From contig NZ_JAKJPO010000003.1 in assembly GCF_021725675.1 (NCBI RefSeq), forward strand, positions 186,001-250,000: a stretch of DNA of 64,000 bases. Direction: 5' to 3'. The translations under genes and the position numbers were made by a program. Numbering within the stretch: the stretch's first letter is position 1; each line of letters begins with the position of its first letter. Of the stretch, positions 62,033 to 64,000 are shown in pieces. The notes under the pieces are model-generated. The model was given only the letters and a program-made list of their open reading frames with translations. It made no database searches and was not told the origin of the DNA. The stretch comes from Marilutibacter chinensis (GTDB lineage Bacteria > Pseudomonadota > Gammaproteobacteria > Xanthomonadales > Xanthomonadaceae).

Positions 62033-64000
62033 CAGCGCGCCTCCTGCGCGTCCACGCCGAGCTGGTGGAGCATGAATGCGTACATCTCGGCGCGCTCGCG
62101 GAAGCGGCGGAAGCGACCCGACTTGCCGCCGTGGCCGGCCTCCATGTTGGTGCGGAACACGACGATGTGGTCGGAGGTGTCCAGATCCCGCAGCCGCGCC
62201 ACGTACTTGGCCGGCTCCCAGTACTGCACCTGCGAGTCCCACAACCCGGTGCCGACGAACATCGCCGGATAGGCCTGGGCCTTCAGGTTGTCATACGGCG
62301 AGTACGACAGCATGTAGTCGTAATACGCCTTCTGCTCCGGGTTGCCCCACTCGTCGTACTCGTTGGTGGTCAGCGGGATGCTCGGATCCAGCATCGTCGT
62401 CACCACGTCGACGAACGGCACCTGCGACAGGATCACCCGATAGCTGTCCGGTGCCATGTTGGCGATCGCGCCCATCAGCAGCCCACCGGCGCTGCCGCCG
62501 TATGCGGCGACGCGATCCGGCGCGGCGTATTTCTGCTCGACGAGGAACTTCGTCACGTCGATGAAGTCGGTGAAGGTGTTCTTCTTGTGGAACAGCTTGC
62601 CGTCGTCGTACCAGGCGCGTCCCATCTCCTGGCCGCCGCGGATGTGCGCGATCGCGTAGACCATGCCGCGGTCGAGCAGGCTGACCACGGTGCTGTTGAA
62701 GCCGGGATCGGTCGAGGAGCCGTAGCTGCCGTAGGCGTACTGCAGCAGGGCCGCACTGCCATCGCGCTCGAAGCCCTTCCGGTAGACCAGCGATACCGGT
62801 ACCCGGGTGCCGTCGCGGACGGTCGCCCACAGCCGCTCGGTCACGTATCGGGCCGGGTCGTAGCCGATCACCGGCTCGCGCTTGAGCATGCGGCGCTCGC
62901 CGGTCTTCACGTTGAGCTCGTAGACGGTGTCCGGGGTTGTCATCGAGGTGTAGCCATAGCGCAGCAGCTCGGTGTCCGGCTCGGCATTGGTCGACAGGCC
63001 CATCGAGTACGCCGGCTCGTCGGCCTTCACGTATTCCTCCTCGCCCGGCTGGCCCGGCGTGCCGCGCACGATGCGCAGGCGCTCCAGGCCCTCGGAGCGC
63101 TCGCCGATCGCGGTGAAACCGTCGAACAGCTCGAGGCCATCGATGAACACGTCGTCGCGATGCGCGATCCAGTCCTTCCAGTCCTTGCGCGAGGTGCTAC
63201 CGGTCGGCGCGGTGACGACCTTGAAGTTCTTCGCGCCGTCGGCATTGGTCACGATCACCCAGCGGCCGTCATGGTGGTCGGCGTCGTACTCGACATCGCG
63301 CTCGCGCGGCGCCAGCACCGTGAACTCGCCCGGATCGGCCGCCGGCGAGCAGCGCAGCTCGCTCGACACCGTGCTCTCCACGCCGATGCAGATGAACTTC
63401 TCGTCGCGGGTCTTGCCGATGTGCATGTAGAAACTGTCGTCGTGCTCCTCGTAGACCAGCACGTCGTTGGCGACCGGAGTACCGAGCACATGCTTCTTGA
63501 CCCGCACGGTCAGCAGGGTCTCGGGATCGTTCTCGACATAGAACAGGGTGCGGTTGTCGTCGGCCCAGACCAGATTCGGCGACACGCCCTTGATCTGGTC
63601 CGGATACAGCTCGCCGGTCTCCAGGTCCTTGAAGCGCACGGTGTACTGGCGGCGGCCGTTCAGGTCCTCGGCATAGGCGAGCACCTTGTCGTCGCGGGTC
63701 ACTTCCCAGTCGCCGACGTTGTAGTAGTCCTTGCCAGCGGCCAGCGCGTTGACGTCGAGCAGGACCTCTTCGCCGGCGAAGTCGTCGGCGTCGTTGGCCT
63801 TCTGGATCGACAGCGCATCGACGCCGGCGGCATCACGGCGGCGGCCGTAGACCGGATAGTCCTGGCCGGTCGCGAAGCGGGTGTAGTACCACCAGCCGTG
63901 CTTGCGGTACGGCACCGAGCTGTCGTCCTGCTTGATGCGGCCGACGATCTCATCAAAGAGCGTGTCCTCCAGCGGCTTCAGCGGCGCCATCACCGCGTCG
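62032..64000 (-). CDS. ptrB: Oligopeptidase B (S9 prolyl oligopeptidase family), N-terminus outside window
   Basis: 656 residues are visible, reading to the edge (…DAVMAPLKPLED). The usual N-terminal segment with WLRD-like motifs is missing beyond 64000. A seven-bladed propeller (about 1-390 of the visible part) precedes the catalytic domain with Ser in AYGGSAGGLLMG, Asp near TGLWDSQVQYWEP, and His in EAGHGGKSGR. It cleaves after Lys/Arg in short peptides and is usually cytosolic or periplasmic. First visible gene of the operon with the esterase and DUF454. Confidence 0.93.
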   Translation of the reverse strand, partial: DAVMAPLKPLEDTLFDEIVGRIKQDDSSVPYRKHGWWYYTRFATGQDYPVYGRRRDAAGVDALSIQKANDADDFAGEEVLLDVNALAAGKDYYNVGDWEVTRDDKVLAYAEDLNGRRQYTVRFKDLETGELYPDQIKGVSPNLVWADDNRTLFYVENDPETLLTVRVKKHVLGTPVANDVLVYEEHDDSFYMHIGKTRDEKFICIGVESTVSSELRCSPAADPGEFTVLAPRERDVEYDADHHDGRWVIVTNADGAKNFKVVTAPTGSTSRKDWKDWIAHRDDVFIDGLELFDGFTAIGERSEGLERLRIVRGTPGQPGEEEYVKADEPAYSMGLSTNAEPDTELLRYGYTSMTTPDTVYELNVKTGERRMLKREPVIGYDPARYVTERLWATVRDGTRVPVSLVYRKGFERDGSAALLQYAYGSYGSSTDPGFNSTVVSLLDRGMVYAIAHIRGGQEMGRAWYDDGKLFHKKNTFTDFIDVTKFLVEQKYAAPDRVAAYGGSAGGLLMGAIANMAPDSYRVILSQVPFVDVVTTMLDPSIPLTTNEYDEWGNPEQKAYYDYMLSYSPYDNLKAQAYPAMFVGTGLWDSQVQYWEPAKYVARLRDLDTSDHIVVFRTNMEAGHGGKSGRFRRFRERAEMYAFMLHQLGVDAQEAR

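Overview
The window is high-GC Gammaproteobacterial chromosome, most likely Xanthomonadaceae (Lysobacter/Luteimonas/Xanthomonas-like). Three things point there: the gene order mreB-mreC-mreD-mrdA-rodA-mltB-rlpA-dac-DUF493-lipB-lipA, the block lptM-dapF-DUF484-xerC beside hslVU, and short GTAG-headed REP-like palindromes between genes. Strong G/C at third codon positions opens many long antisense frames; these were not annotated. No rRNA, tRNA, CRISPR array, insertion sequence or prophage was seen.

Layout. 1-5.4 kb: the start of an ABC ATPase running off the left edge, then a four-gene MacAB-type export operon (adaptor, ATPase, two permeases). 5.4-8.0 kb: two EamA exporters (yedA-like, rarD-like) divergent from an Lrp/AsnC regulator. 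8.4-23.3 kb: tail-specific protease, lipoyl synthesis (lipA, lipB), DUF493, and the cell-shape and peptidoglycan genes. 23.6-25.3 kb: PfkB kinase and YbaK-type deacylase. 25.4-33.6 kb: an autotransporter, a three-gene M1 peptidase/hydrolase/lipoprotein operon, and a DUF417 membrane protein. 33.8-36.5 kb: ubiE, a GNAT enzyme and a yeast-type cytosine deaminase. 35.9-39.5 kb: an ECF sigma factor with a membrane protein, divergent from an amidohydrolase operon. 39.5-47.4 kb: secreted subtilase, alpha/beta hydrolase, Rrf2 regulator with flavoprotein and methyltransferase, an Xre/RES toxin-antitoxin pair, and YCII and GFA proteins. 47.7-53.5 kb: a two-gene cassette of an unusual subtilase and an M14 carboxypeptidase-VWA fusion. 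53.6-64 kb: hslVU, a LysR/Tat-SDR divergent pair, xerC-DUF484-dapF-lptM, DUF454, an esterase and oligopeptidase B running off the right edge.

Working together. MreBCD, PBP2 and RodA form the elongasome; MltB, RlpA and the D,D-carboxypeptidase trim and remodel the wall. LipB transfers octanoate and LipA inserts sulfur to make lipoyl groups. HslV and HslU form a proteasome-like complex. Many peptidases (Prc, M1, two S8, M14-VWA, HslUV, S9) fit a proteolytic, possibly predatory or soil lifestyle.

The best candidate for an undescribed system is the S8 / M14-VWA cassette at 47.7-53.5 kb. Neither protein has a visible signal peptide, both genes have strong AAGGAG ribosome binding sites, and a perfect 16-bp palindrome lies upstream. 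Other notable signals are operator-like palindromes at the RES/Xre, Rrf2, LysR and ECF-sigma promoters, and an apparent one-base frameshift at the start of a GFA-family gene.
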